The notes below the pieces were generated by a model. The model was not told the origin of the DNA. It did not search any database and worked only from the letters and a program-made list of their open reading frames with translations. A program made the position numbers and the translations under genes. A stretch of DNA of 64,000 nucleotides from Macrotrachela quadricornifera (Eukaryota; Rotifera; Eurotatoria; Philodinida; Philodinidae). The stretch's first letter is position 1, and each line of letters opens with the position of its first letter. Positions 48,694 to 60,699 of this stretch are shown here, in pieces. The stretch is from NCBI GenBank assembly GCA_022393335.1, contig JAJEKB010021019.1:980280-1044279 (forward strand), written 5' to 3'.

Positions 48694-50106
48694 CTAAAAT
48701 TGTGTTTTTAATTCAGGCATTGTCTTAGATCGTGGTCTTATACAGTCATCTTCTGCCAACAATATTTCATTCGTGTTATGTAATAGAGTGCTTCCGACGA
48801 GTTCAAGTAGATGTAAGCTTGACTCCAATGAACATTCTTGTGATTCATTATTACCAAACATATGTGTTAAACACTGTTCTTTCAAATAAATATTTGTTGT
48901 TTCTTCTCCTTCTTCGATCTTTGTAATAAGAAAAGCTGAGTAGGGTAGAAGTAATATTTCATCTTCATCTTTATATTCTGATATTTTCGATATGTTAATA
49001 GCAGTACGATTGTTAGTTAATATTTCATAAATACAAAAGAATGAATGTGTATCTGGATTTGGCTTGCCTTTATCACAAAAAGCTCGAGCAACTGCAGGAT
49101 TGATCGATGTTGAGAGAAATGTAGTTGTAATAATACAAGATGAAACTTTATAATGATCAAGGGCATTCTTAGGCACAATAATACCACGATATACTTCACC
49201 TTTAAAACTAAGTTCTTGAAATTTTGGATGATGAAGAAGGATATTTGTGATTGATTTAGTGCCATCTTCTGTAGAATATAAACAATCACAAGAAAATTTA
49301 CTACAACCATTCTTTAAATCATGTATAACATTACGTGCCATATCTGTGTTTAATAACTTTGAAAAGCTTTGAGAAATAGTAAATGCCGTGATAATATAAA
49401 AAGGATCATGTTGAAGTAATGCACGTTTATAATATTCATGTATAGATTTCCCATCTTGTGTCGAAATATCTGGGAGTCGTGCATTAATATAACCTTTCTT
49501 TATTGAGTAAAGTTTTTGTTTCAAAGTTCTTTCATTCATCGATATAGGTGCTTTCAATTCACGACGAAATCTTAATGCTTTTTGTGATGCATTTCGATCA
49601 ACTAATTCCCATTCATAGAAAGTACTATCGTTTACTAATGAACAACTTTCACATTTAATCTTATGTGGAACTATGGTAGTTGGCTTACAAGTGTTTTGTA
49701 AAAATACAAAACGATACGATTTTGGACGCTTAAATAAATCCTTAATTTCCTGTGTTTCAGCTAGATCACAAGGTTGATGGCCATCTCTGTTTCTTATCGA
49801 TCGTTGTGCACCGAAATTTAAAAGGGTTTTAATAATTTCCGTATGTTTATTTCGCACTGCAATGTGTAGAGCAGTTTCATTATTTGGTAAATGTTGATAG
49901 TCAATTTCTTCTCGTTTCATGTTTTGTAGACATGATTCCACACGTGTTAGATCATTGTTTTGACAAGCAGAATAGAGTAGTGAGGATGCAGCAGTTGGGA
50001 AATGAGATTGATGACCGTTACGATGGGGAAGTAGACTACGTAGTCGAAATAGTATACCAATTTCATCATTTGAAATTGTTCGCGAACGTGTTGTACGCTG
50101 TGTCAT
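48694..50106 (-). CDS. Ankyrin-repeat ADP-ribosyltransferase (R-S-ExE type), 470 aa
   Basis: A single-exon gene. Residues 41-105 carry ankyrin-type helices, clearest at NNETALHIAVRNKHTEIIKT (76-95). Residues about 210-400 form an ART fold of the arginine-specific R-S-E class. YRGI holds the NAD-binding Arg (307), TFLSTS the Ser motif (329-334), and EDEILLLP the catalytic ExE (381-383). All three motifs look intact. No signal peptide or membrane segment is seen, so an intracellular mono-ADP-ribosyltransferase is likely, with the ankyrin part choosing partners. Substrate and biological role are unknown. Such animal ARTs are distinct from bacterial toxins, although they share the fold. Cys-rich stretches (CESC, CDC) lie between the domains. 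Confidence 0.88.
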   Translation of the reverse strand: MTQRTTRSRTISNDEIGILFRLRSLLPHRNGHQSHFPTAASSLLYSACQNNDLTRVESCLQNMKREEIDYQHLPNNETALHIAVRNKHTEIIKTLLNFGAQRSIRNRDGHQPCDLAETQEIKDLFKRPKSYRFVFLQNTCKPTTIVPHKIKCESCSLVNDSTFYEWELVDRNASQKALRFRRELKAPISMNERTLKQKLYSIKKGYINARLPDISTQDGKSIHEYYKRALLQHDPFYIITAFTISQSFSKLLNTDMARNVIHDLKNGCSKFSCDCLYSTEDGTKSITNILLHHPKFQELSFKGEVYRGIIVPKNALDHYKVSSCIITTTFLSTSINPAVARAFCDKGKPNPDTHSFFCIYEILTNNRTAINISKISEYKDEDEILLLPYSAFLITKIEEGEETTNIYLKEQCLTHMFGNNESQECSLESSLHLLELVGSTLLHNTNEILLAEDDCIRPRSKTMPELKTQF

Positions 50107-50346
50107 GTCTTTTATAAAATGCGTATATGATAAATAAATACGTATTTTTTTTTCTGTCGCATTTATTGGTTTCTTCGTCGAAATATGCTATTGTGCAAGC
50201 ATAGAAAGGAGAAAAAAAAACGAAGAACTAATATAATATGCTGTATTTATTGGCATTTGACGTCATTAAATGTGTAATGAAGAACGTAAAAAAAAATATC
50301 ATGATAAAGAATGTAAAAATAAAAATAAAAATAAAATAACTCTTTT

Positions 50347-50465
50347 ACAGTGAGGGTGAGTCATAACTTACTTTATCGAGAAAAAAATGAACATCTCTGC
50401 TATGGCGTGAGCAAACGGGCTGATTTTTTATCAATAGTAGAAGCATGTTCACAGTATAAACTACG
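50347..50465 (+). mobile_element. Half unit of the CAGGGTGG TA-MITE family
   Basis: TACAGTGAGGGTGAGTCAT...TTTATCGAGAAAAAA and ACGGGCTGATTTTTTATCAA match one arm of the units at 19495-20387. The other arm is missing. Confidence 0.65.
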
Positions 50466-50599
50466 ATGCAAAATATGGCAATTCAAGAAGATTTCTAGAA
50501 CTTTCTTGAATTGCCAATTTCTGGTTCATGATTATATCTTTTAGTGGCTGTCAAACTGACACATATGATCGCAATATTATATAGAAGTCATTATTAAAA

Positions 50600-51200
50600 T
50601 CGAAGTCAACAAGAGAATATAATTCATGATCTGACATTTTTTGTCGAGATTATCAAAAACAATGGCATATGTCATTCTTTTAGTGACTTCAAAATCATTA
50701 TCTATCATCTAATGATTTCTGTAGTGGATAGCAATCGTATCGATATTAATAATAAATGTTTAAATTCATAAATAAGACAGATATCGAAGAAAAATGTGTT
50801 TTCACGTTCTAGTCCAATCAGTTTCCATCCTAGATTTTTTCAACAGCATATAAAAAAATATCATTAATAACACCAACGGAAGAGAAACGAAGTAAAATTT
50901 TGCCGCATGTACTCACCTTAGACTAGACTTCCATAGTCTTAGTCGCTCACACATATTCAACATAGACTAGAGACATAGCAGCTACAACAATTTAGTAGGG
51001 GTAATAACCAAGGAGGTCAATTGAATACCTATTGTTTATTTCGAAAAGACATCTAAAGGGCGAATTGAAAGGATGAAACTTTCCTTGCAATATCACAATA
51101 ACTACCTCGAATATATAGTGTAGAGAGATTGATGGAATGTCGTTTCCTTAAATAGATATAGTGCAGTTCCGGGAACTTTTGAATTGCCCTGTACAAGATC
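50600..51200. other. Intergenic region, no gene seen
   Basis: No coding family, RNA gene or repeat was recognised. Confidence 0.4.
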
Positions 51201-51201
51201 A

Positions 51202-52986
51202 TGGGTGATTCCATGGTACTTGTGACACGTTTATACCGACTCTCACCAAATCGTTTGAAACTTTCAGGGCTTGTGTAATAATCAGTTCTAAGACTTTTTT
51301 GTTCTTGGACAAAAGTCATAGGACGTCTTGTCGAAGAACTGTTGCCCAAATACCAAGTACCCTCCGGAACGGTTTTTTAAAGTACCTTATTCTTTGTAAC
51401 ACACGTAGTTTTGCAGTACTTTGTGCTATAGAACTTTTGATGATATATTTGGATTCCTCATCATCAGGGCTATCATAATCACTACTTTCAAAAAGTTTTT
51501 GGCTTCGTTTCAGAACGATGGGCCTCTGAAAACCCTTTTCAACAGTCGAGTATTTCAGGCTCAAAAACTCCATAAATAGAAAACTCTGAACTTCGGGAAG
51601 TATTTCATTTGATAGAACATCAAAAGATCTATCGAACCATATGTGCGCCGTCGAGGGGGGGGGGGGCAAGATCGCTAAGATCGATCGAGATTCTACAAAG
51701 ATCTCTGGAGAACTATCTTGGATCTATGCTATTTTCCATTGATACATATGTCTTAATAGATCAGTACAGCAATGTTAATATTTTAACTATTAGAAAGTCA
51801 TGTTTTGCAAGCATGAGAAGAAGAATAAAACCGGGGAAGAACGTGTTAAAGTGTGAATGTTTTTGAGTCTGAGCTAGTGGATGTTTTACGGCAATTGATA
51901 CGATCCACTGCCAAAGAATCAAATTGATGAAATCTACGAATTCCATGAATCCAACCTGTGAGAAAAGGAAATCTTTTATTAATATTAGAAAGGATGATCT
52001 GACCTTTGATAGCCTTTTGAGCCAGTCACACCCTCACCCTCCGTCAAACCAACACGGTACTATTGATGAGTGAATATCATATTCACAAAAAGAAATGAAA
52101 AAAAAACGAAATATCCGTACGTGCAGGAATTTACTGGATAATAGAAGAGATACATTAAGAAACAAACCAAACAACACACAGAACAGAACACAAAGAAAGT
52201 AGGAGCTAAAATAACACAGAACAAAGGAAGACTAGTTAGACGAAAAAGGTACATGTATAGGGCTATGATCAAGTAATCTCGTACTACCCTTTCTCATCAT
52301 TTTCAAATTCTCACATGGCTTCAGTAAAGCTAGATCCAAGATAGTTCTCCAGAGATCTTTGTAGAATCTCGATTGATCTTAGCGATCTTCTACGTACCGC
52401 TACGGTATGATCCATAAAACAAAGTTTTTTCAGATATTTTTGGTTCAGTTTGACAAAACAAAAAATTATTATTTTTCAAAAACCTATGTTGGTTTTCTGG
52501 AGACCCATTCTCGGTGAAATCTCATTCGCCCCCTCCCCTCGACGACGCACATATGGTTCGATAGATCTTTTGATGTTCTATCAAATGAAATACTTCCCGA
52601 AGTTCAGAGTTCTCTATTTATGGAGTTTTTGAGCCTGAAATACTCGGCTGTTGAAAAGGGTTTTCAGAGGCCCATCGTTCTGAGACGAAGCCAAAAACTT
52701 TTAAAAAGTAGTGATTCTGATAGCCCTGATGATGAGGAATCCAAATATATCATCAAAAGTTCTATAGCACAAAGTAGTGCAAAACTACGTGTGTTACAAA
52801 GAATAAGGTACTTTAAAAAACCGTTCCGGAGGGTACTTGGTATTTGGGCTACAGTTCTTCGACAAGACGTCCTATGACTTTTGTCCAAGAACAAAAAAGT
52901 CTTAGAACTGATTATTACACAAGCCCTGAAAGTTTCAAACGATTTGGTGAGAGTCGGTGTAAACGTGTCACAAGTATCATGGAATC
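51202..52986. repeat. Large inverted duplication of a transposase-like coding segment
   Basis: 51202-51725 and 52327-52986 are reverse complements with few differences. The right arm has about 135 extra bases near 52390-52525. Both arms carry the same open frame (FDRSFDVLSNEILPEVQS, DSPDDEESKYIIKSSIAQ, LRVLQRIRYFKKPFRRVLG), on the minus strand at 51316-51669 and the plus strand at 52540-52877. An overlapping frame holds DYYTSPESFKRFGESR, which fits the piggyBac DNYYTSPxLF block. The spacer of about 600 bp is non-coding. Confidence 0.75.
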
Positions 52987-53562
52987 ACTCATTATATTAT
53001 CTTCAATTCACGAGCCGCGCATGATACGAACACAAAAAAGAGATTGAAAGATTTACAAAGCAATTGAAAAACCAGAATGTGTCGTACACTACAATGAGAA
53101 AAGGAATACAGTTGATAAAGTTGACATGAAGATCAGTTTTTTACAATGTTCACGAAAAATTATCAAGCGGTACAAGAAATTTTCCTTTCAACTACTGGAT
53201 TTATCAACAATGAATTCTTATACTTTATCCAAACTGAAGCATGGAAAAAAATATCTCGTTTGACGATTTCGGTATTCAATTGATTCGACAACTCATTGGA
53301 GGATATGCTTAATCTAAATGATCGATTGGTCGTCGAACGATCGAAGACAACCCTCTACGTCTAACCGGACGTCATTTTCCATCTCTAGTTCTAGCAACAG
53401 CTGCTAAGAAAAATGCACAGAGATCTTGTGTAGTCTGTAGTCATACTAGTGGTCGAGAGAGGAAGCGTACCGATACGCGTTATCAATGTGATATTTGTGA
53501 TGTTGGTCTATGCGGTCTAGGATGTTTTGAAGAAAATCATATTGTGAAACATTTCTGAATAC
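52540..53562 (+). pseudogene. piggyBac-type transposase relic
   Basis: Reading through frameshifts and stops gives, in order, an acidic N-terminal stretch (SDSDSPDDEE), TDYYTSPESFKRF (catalytic-core block), KPECVVHYNEKRNTVDKVDM, a C-terminal helix region (FQLLDLSTMNSYTLSKLKHG) and NPLRLTGRHFPSLVLATAAK. The end is a zinc finger, RSCVVCSHTSGRERKR...YQCDICDVGLCGLGCFEENH. Most of the catalytic domain between the N-terminus and DYYTS is missing. The C-terminal domain is the best preserved part. It is not functional. Confidence 0.85.
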
Positions 53563-54555
53563 TTTTCCATTGCGATAAAATCTAAATCAAAACTTTTCAA
53601 GAATACGCTTTTTCTCGTTTCTTTTCGGAAAATTTTTTTTTAGTGTATGTCAATACTATGATTTTTGAGCTAATAAATGGCGCTAGAGAAAATCTGAAAA
53701 TCATACTTTGAGCCATCGAAGATCTGAGTATACCATTGGATAGAGCTTGTCCAGTTCTAATTTTGAACGCGGTAGAACGGTTGAACTAGGTTTTTAAACA
53801 AATATGGTGCTAACTTCACTTACGTGCATCTAAGAGATACGGCATCTCCATAAGGAAATCTGGGAGTATTTCCAAAATCCAAGATACACGATACTGTCGA
53901 AAACCTTTGTTCAAATTTATTGAAAAATCGTCATTTTCTCAAAATTAGGCTTCCCGGACTGTTCACAGAGAAAAAATAAATTGTTGAGAATTTCGATACA
54001 TCACTCTTAAATTGTAATTTTCTGATCCGAGAACAATTGGTCAAACTTTATAAAGAGAATCATTTATTTTATAATATAGATTTTTCTTGATTGAGAAAAA
54101 TTGAATAGAATAGTATTATCCTCACGTGAACTGCGTATTCATTTAATTTTAAGCAGCCTATATGTTAACAGAAAAAATGTAAACTTAATATTATTGAATT
54201 AAGTGAGGTTTGTGATAAGAAGACCCGTTATAATAAAAAATTTCTCTGAAAACTTTGTAGGCTAGAACATAATATAAGACTCAGTATTTTCTATTGTGGG
54301 AAGTAGTATTTCGGGGATCCAATTGCAGAGCTGGGTAATTCAATTGAAAGCAAATCTGAGTTGAATTGAATTGATCCGACTTTGCTCTGAATTATCCAAC
54401 TGGATCGATCCCATTGCTTTTTGACAATTTTACTGTTGGCTTGTTCTTGAGAATGATAATTGAAATTTATTTGAGAAAAGATAAAAAGGAACTACGGAGA
54501 GAAAACTACAAAAAATGTTGGATTGTCTCTTAAAAAGTTCGTGGCTAATGTTCAT
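53563..54555. other. Intergenic region, no gene seen
   Basis: No coding frame or repeat was recognised. A small local inverted pair around GGGATCCAATTG/CAACTGGATCGATCCC lies near 54314 and 54400. Confidence 0.4.
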
Positions 54556-55059
54556 TCATTTCTTATAAAACAAGGGCAGTGCAGCCGCTGTAATCGCAAG
54601 CAAAACATTTGCTGACTTCATTGGAGAACCATTGCAGAGGTCTGAATTGCAACAGTAGACATTGGCTCCATCTGAACCGGTACCAGTAGTGACTGCGGTA
54701 ACAGTTACCGTACCAACAGAGCTGCATGTCGATGATAAATCACGCCCTCGAGCAATTGAGTTTGTGTTGCTAGAATATACTGTTTTCTATAAAAGGAACA
54801 GCACATGAGTGAAAAAGGTTAGCTAAAAATTACGCACAGCACAATAAGTAACTGACGATCCCGAAATTTGCATAACGCCAGCACCTTTTGAGTTGAACGA
54901 TGTGCCACAGCCGTCTGTACCCGTGCCACATGTATAACAATTGATACCAAACGCCGTGTGTTCGAGAACTATACAACAGTTTAAAAGTAGTATTCAACAA
55001 TCAAAATTGTCGTCCTCACCTAACAAAATGGCAGCAAAGAGAAGGAAGCTTGTAGACAT
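54556..55059 (-). CDS. Ly6/uPAR-type three-finger protein, GPI-anchored, 133 aa (3 exons)
   Basis: Exons 55020-55059, 54838-54968 and 54556-54786 are joined across two 51-nt GT-AG introns. The ATG at 55059 begins a signal peptide (MSTSFLLFAAILLV...HTAFG). The mature chain starts INCYTC and has eight Cys in the Ly6 pattern, ending in the diagnostic YCCNSDLCN. A hydrophobic tail (NVLLAITAAALPLF) with a short basic end follows, as expected for a GPI-attachment signal. The product should sit on the outer cell surface or be shed. Ly6 proteins bind receptors or channels, but the partner cannot be told here. A TATAAAAG box lies about 85 bp upstream. Confidence 0.85.
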
Positions 55060-55140
55060 GGTTTCGTGTTTATTAAAGAAATTGAATTTGCGTCGTTGCT
55101 TATGATTGAAAAATAGTAAAATATGAATACTTTCCACTCA

Positions 55141-55148
55141 CTTTTATA
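55141..55148 (-). promoter_or_regulatory. TATA box of the Ly6 gene
   Basis: TATAAAAG on the minus strand, about 82 bp before the ATG of the Ly6-type gene. Confidence 0.5.
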
Positions 55149-55149
55149 G

Positions 55150-58100
55150 GCCATCCATTGTTCTGTATTTATTTATAGTTACCAAGCGAGTGAGAGAAGG
55201 AAAGGCGGCAGCGTCTTTTCTTCATTTATTCGCAACTGTTTATTTTGCGTGCGTTGGAGGTATACTATATTTGTACATTGACAACGCTTAATTATTTTTC
55301 TCGTTTTTCATGTATAATTACGTCAAGAAGAATCTTATTGAAAGGCATCTTTTCTTTGAGAGCATGATGAAAGACATTTTCATGCCAAGAAATGCAAAAG
55401 TCAAGATTGTAAAAAGACAATAAATCACTTTTTCGATTTTCGATTGGTGCAAAACAGAAATACTTGATAATTCATTGTTCGCTTTACCTTTTTCGATCGC
55501 TTGTTGACTACGTATGACTAGAAGGAATTGTCGACCGTGAGAATATGCTTCTTGCTAGTATTCATATCAATCCTCATGTTGAGAATCTTTTGCCTGAATA
55601 CAACAACTCAGTATTGCATGCGAATGACCCTCGTTATTTAAAAGAAGTCAAAAGCATCCAATCTTTGAGCATGGGTGAAACATCTAAGTAGCGTTGAGAC
55701 TAGCATTATTCTTCCTCATCAATACATTGAACTCAATGGTTGAAATTTAGATGCGTTGCAATTCGAAGATATGGAAAATACAAATAGAATATGGTACGTT
55801 GTATCAACTGGAACGACTCAGCTTAGAACATCCACGAACGGTTGAATACAATGAAAATTTTCAACTTGCTTAAGAGCCGCTAAAAGACTCAAGGTGGAAC
55901 TTTTGGAGTCACATACGAAATCGATATGCCATACTCTCTTTTCGAAATTATTTTAGCAAAATACCATAGAACGCGTTTTTCGAGTTGTAGGCATGAGTTC
56001 TCACAACTCGCAACTGCACCATAAGAGTTTTTATGTAAAGAACGATTTGACTTATCAAGGTTCTGGATAGAATAAGAAAAAATTCTAATCTTCCATCCTC
56101 ATTCTGAATTGCAGTTTTCTTCACGTCGTAACGCTTGTGCAAAGCCTTCGGGCAAGAACATGCATAAATGCTAAAGAAATATGCTGAACAGAAATGTACC
56201 CTTTGTAAATGCAAATAACATGTAGAACTGTTTAATGGATTCTACGATGAGTGAAAGATGTAACAGATAGAATATGTTCTTTCACACTTCTTTCACATAA
56301 TACATTCAAATAGAATAATTTATAGCTACAGAGATATTTTAGGCGTAATTTTCTTGTTTACATTCAATTCTATGTCAACTTCTATTCTTGAAAAAACTTT
56401 TTCGCTGTGAAATCATTGTGCTTTATAAAATTGTTCCATAACAGCACAATCCAAGCATATAAAAATGAACTTCATTCTGTTCATTGTTATTAAAGAGTAA
56501 ATGAGTGAAATTGTCAACGGAAGAAAAAATAAAATTTACTTCTCATCTTATTGGATGTTATCGGATGCGTACATAACTGTTTGAAGATATTCTTCAAAGA
56601 ATGATGACACACCCTTCGAAACGAAAGTTCGATGAGTTTCTTTTAAATGAAAATCTGTGCACATTTATGTGACGGTTGAATATTTTATCGTTTCATGGAG
56701 AACGAGGCAAACTCAACTTCTTCTTCACTGCATAGGAAATATTGATATTTGTAAGAGAATATCCACCGAGTTTCATATATCAAGATCACAACAGGATATC
56801 TCTATCAATTAAGCTTTAATCTGATGACAATGGTATGAATGTATCTTGTGTGATTACAACACATATTGGTCTCTTTGCATGTCGCACGTAGTTGTTTTTT
56901 TCGTCTCCTCATATCTCATTTTTTACAAGATAAAACGAACTTCATTGATTTTTTTTATTATATTATTTCAAGATTTTTTTTATTTTTCTTCATGTAAAAA
57001 TCAAAATTCTCTTGATCTGTTTAATCACAATCTAAAATGACAAACAGAAGAGAGCACGGTGTCGTATGAAAAACAATATATTCCTACTACTATCGCGTCA
57101 GAGCAGCATTTCCTTTATAAATGAGTTGGCATTTTTCTGGTGTCAAAGTATAAACAAATATTTGAAATTGCATAACAAAACGCTTTAGTTAAAGTGAGAT
57201 AAGAAACGAAATCGATGAAAAATAAGACGAATCAAACGAATGCAAATTTAAATATTTCATTGCAAAGAATCTAACGGACAAGAAGTTTCATAGGCATTCA
57301 GTGAATACCTATAACTTGAGGATCATAGAAAACTCAATAGAGAACAGGTTCCAACATGGTGTTCTCTTATTTTCATCCATTTTCATCGGAGAAGAACTGA
57401 AAGAAAAACCAGAAGTCTCATCAAACAGTAGTTGGCGCTCGAGATACTTCGTTGTTGGACTATATTTGAGATGAAGACATAACGGTATTCAGATTGGAGA
57501 ACATTCATGGATCCTAGCAGGATCTAGAACAATACAATTTTTATCCCTCTAGTGCAACTCCTTGTCCTACATTTTCCTATTTTTTTATTAAGCTATTGTC
57601 AAGTCAACAAAAGAATGTTATTTTCAAAAGAGAACACGCATATACATCAGCCACATTTCGTTTTCTTTCTTTTTTCAAACGAACACTTTCTCATTTTCTC
57701 TCTCTCCTCTTTCTCTTCCCTCTCTCTCTCCCTCTTTCTCTTCCCTCTCTCTCTCCCTCTTTCTCTCGAGTGCTTGTTTGACTAACAATGAAAGAAATTA
57801 TGACAGAATGAATGCATAATTTGTGAGTATTCTTTTGGCGCTTATGTTCTTTCTTGCAAATATCAAACAATATGCATAAGAGAGTTACTCGACTCAGATA
57901 TGTTATCATGCGGTCAACTTTTCATTGAATTCGACAAACTTCAACCTTGAAAATTTTTCGTCTCTTCTTCTCTCGCGCATTGAACAAAACTTGATTCCTT
58001 TTATAAATCACTCAATAAGAAGAATAATACATCCAACTTTCATGAGAATCGAGAGCGAACAAAGAAAAAAAGACAAAAGTACTGTTATTAACTCTTATAT

Positions 58101-58766
58101 TGTAGTTGCCTGTCGAGAAACAAAAGCTGTACGATGATTTACACCAAACAAATGCACAGCAACGTATTACTTTTTAAAACGTTTATATGTGAGTTAATCG
58201 AGGGAATTATAGCCCACAAGAGAAAATATTAGTTGCTGATATAAGTGCCTGAAGGAGAAGAAAAGTATATAAAGTGCATATTACGCAGAATTTGCTTGGT
58301 TACTGTTTATTTTGTTCTTCAAACAGTGAATGTTTGACGTATGATGGATCATTGACCTGTTATGTGCATTAAAGTAAAGTACAGTGAAGAAAGAATATTC
58401 TCTCTTCTACCACGATTAAAAGAATCACACCAACAAGGACGATACATTATAATGTCAATTGTATTAACCTTCAACAGTTTTTCATTTGTAGAATTCAAAC
58501 AGAATAGGTCTAATGTTATTTAGCATCAAAAGCTAGAATTCTTAGAACAGGACTAAATCATATAACTTCACATAAAGTTGATATTCTTCACGTGTCACAA
58601 GGAAGGACATTGTCATTAATTGATTAAGGGTTATATTCTTCCCTGATTACTGGTTGAAAATTTGAATAAGATTAAATTATTGTTAAAGGTTTTAGGTTAA
58701 TTTAGCTTAATAATTATAATTTTATTAATAAATTAATTAACGTTGTTTTAATTTATTTTATGAATA
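55150..58766. other. AT-rich intergenic region, no gene seen
   Basis: No coding family was recognised. 57692-57770 is a polypyrimidine tract with a roughly 30-bp direct repeat (CTCTTTCTCTTCCCTCTCTC). Open frames across it come from low complexity. Confidence 0.45.
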
Positions 58767-58769
58767 TAA

Positions 58770-60177
58770 TGGGTGAATCCATGGAGATCGTACTAATTTT
58801 TTGGAAAAAGTTTTTCTTTTGTTAGATTCTTTTTCCTCCAAAATGCCGGTATGGTCTAAAAAATACTTTTGCTGAAAAAAGAAGCCAAATTCTTCCTATT
58901 GAAGATTTCAAGTTCTTGGTCATTTTCTTAAAACTCCTAGGATATATTATCAAAGATAGAAGAACGTCAGAAAGAAGTCTAGAACTTGTTCAAAGATAAC
59001 TTTTTCAGCATTTTCTTGTGCTGAAAAATATGAAAAGAGTCTAGAAACACTTTTCCTGAGAAAAGAAATCAATTCCTTTCTATTGAAAGTTTTGAATTAT
59101 AGGTCATTTTCCATGAATACAAGGATGATCTTAGTTCGTTAGCTTGAGTGATAATCAATTAATTTAAAGGATTTTCTTCTTTTTCTCAAAGAGTACAACG
59201 ACTCTAATCATAGTATGCTCGCAGGTTGTTGTCGAACTAATCACTTTGCCCACATATCCAGCTGTCACATAAGTTCTGCACGGTTTTTTACTTTTTCGCA
59301 AATATTAGACTTAATATTCCGCGATTGGAAAACGTTAAAGATCTGAACTTTTTACTGTAGGTAGTTTTTTGTGAGTTCTATCTATACTAAAATTTTGAGA
59401 TCTTTATTGTTTTCCAGTCACGAAATACCGAGCCTTATATTTGCTTAAAAAAGCACAAAATCGTGCAGAACTTATGTACCAACGGGATAACTTGGGAGAA
59501 ACGCCGTTAAAATAAAGTTCTTTTTCATGTCTTTTCCAATCACTCAAGTTTTGTGAAATAAAGCTTGATGTTGGCACTGAGCACTCAGACACAGTAGAAA
59601 ACTCTCCTGATTTCCTCCCATACCAGGTTCGTTCAATCTCAGTTTCGTGACTTAGGATGAATTCTTTGTCAAGATTTGATGTCATTAACTACATGAAGTT
59701 GCTTATTGTAATATCAATACATCATCTGGGATACTGTTATCTTTCTCACATGTTCGACTGAAGGTCATACGAGAACGCTGATCACGAGGTCATGTTGTCT
59801 GACTTCTGCGGGACGATCTAGTGGTGTTTCATTCGAGTTATGGGGGCAAAGTGATTAGTTCGACACCATCCTGCGAGCATACTATGACTAGAGTCGTTGT
59901 ACTCTTTGAGAAAAAGAAGAAAATTTCTTTAAATTAATTGGTTGTCACTCAAGCTAACGAATTAAGGTCATCCTTGTATTCAGGGAAAATGACCTATAAT
60001 TTAAAACTTTCAATAGAAAGGAACTGATCTCTTTTCTCAGGAAAAGTGTTTCTAGACTCTTTTCATATTTTTCAGCAAAAGTATTTTTTAGACCATACCG
60101 GCATTTTGGAAGAAAAAAAATCTAACAAAAGAAAAACTTTTTTCAAAAAATTAGTACGGTCTCCATGGATTCACCCA
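58770..60177. mobile_element. 1.4-kb foldback element with ~500-bp inverted arms
   Basis: Ends TGGGTGAATCCATGGAGA are inverted at 58770 and 60177, each one base inside a TA. The arms (about 58770-59280 and 59840-60177) share AATGCCGGTATGGTCTAAAAA, GAGTACAACGACTCTA and GATTAGTTCGACA. The spacer contains a minus-strand frame of 93 aa (59404-59685; EIERTWYGRKSGEFSTVSEC..., LSDWKRHEKELYFNGVSPK) of unknown nature. It may be captured coding sequence. Confidence 0.85.
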
Positions 60178-60690
60178 GTAGCATTAGAATTATTTGATGC
60201 AACAAAATCAGTAATTCATATTAATATGAATAAATATAGTGAATCTCATTCAGTTGGTCAATTAATTGATGTAAAACAAAGTTGAAAAAACTTCAATTTT
60301 TGTTTTATTTATGTTAATGATTTATTTATTAGATAATGTTGTTTATGGACAATTAATAGAAGATGTTCAAAAAGAACCTCATACGATTATTTTGTTTGAT
60401 GAAGTTGAAAAAGTTCATTCATGAATTTGGAAGATTTTTTAAATGGTGATTATCTTATTCTAATTTTTTGTCTTTATTAGTTGAAGTATCCTATAAAATG
60501 ATATTTATTAAAATGAAAACAATCGAATAGTTGATTTTACGAGTACAATTATTATTTTGTCATCAAATATTGGTACATAATATATATCCGAACAAATTAA
60601 AGATTCAATTCATTCAGAAAAAACTTTCGATGAAAAATGATCTCATACAGTTAAAGATCATTTGTTGAACGAAGTTTTGTGTTCGTTTTT
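60178..60690 (+). pseudogene. HSP100/ClpB-like AAA+ fragment, broken
   Basis: Frames in order read ALELFDATKSVIHINMNKYS then ESHSVGQLI, matching the ClpB segment with DMSEYMEKHSV. Next comes VVYGQLIEDVQKEPHTIILF followed by DEVEKVHS, the Walker B DEVEKAH region. Then a degraded stretch leads to VDFTSTIIILSSNIGT, corresponding to NTVIIMTSN (sensor 1). Stops and shifts separate the pieces. The upstream Walker A part is missing and the break coincides with the end of the foldback element at 60177. It is not possible to say whether the source was a cytosolic HSP104 type or a mitochondrial CLPB type. Confidence 0.7.
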
Positions 60691-60699
60691 GTGTACTCA

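Noticed and set aside
50107..50117. TATAAAAG just before the ankyrin-ART ATG as a promoter
   Set aside because: It lies only a few bases before the start codon, too close for a usual TATA box and leader.
57552..57909. Open frames over the CT-rich tract
   Set aside because: They are low-complexity frames (Ser/Leu/Phe on one strand, Arg/Glu on the other) without other support.
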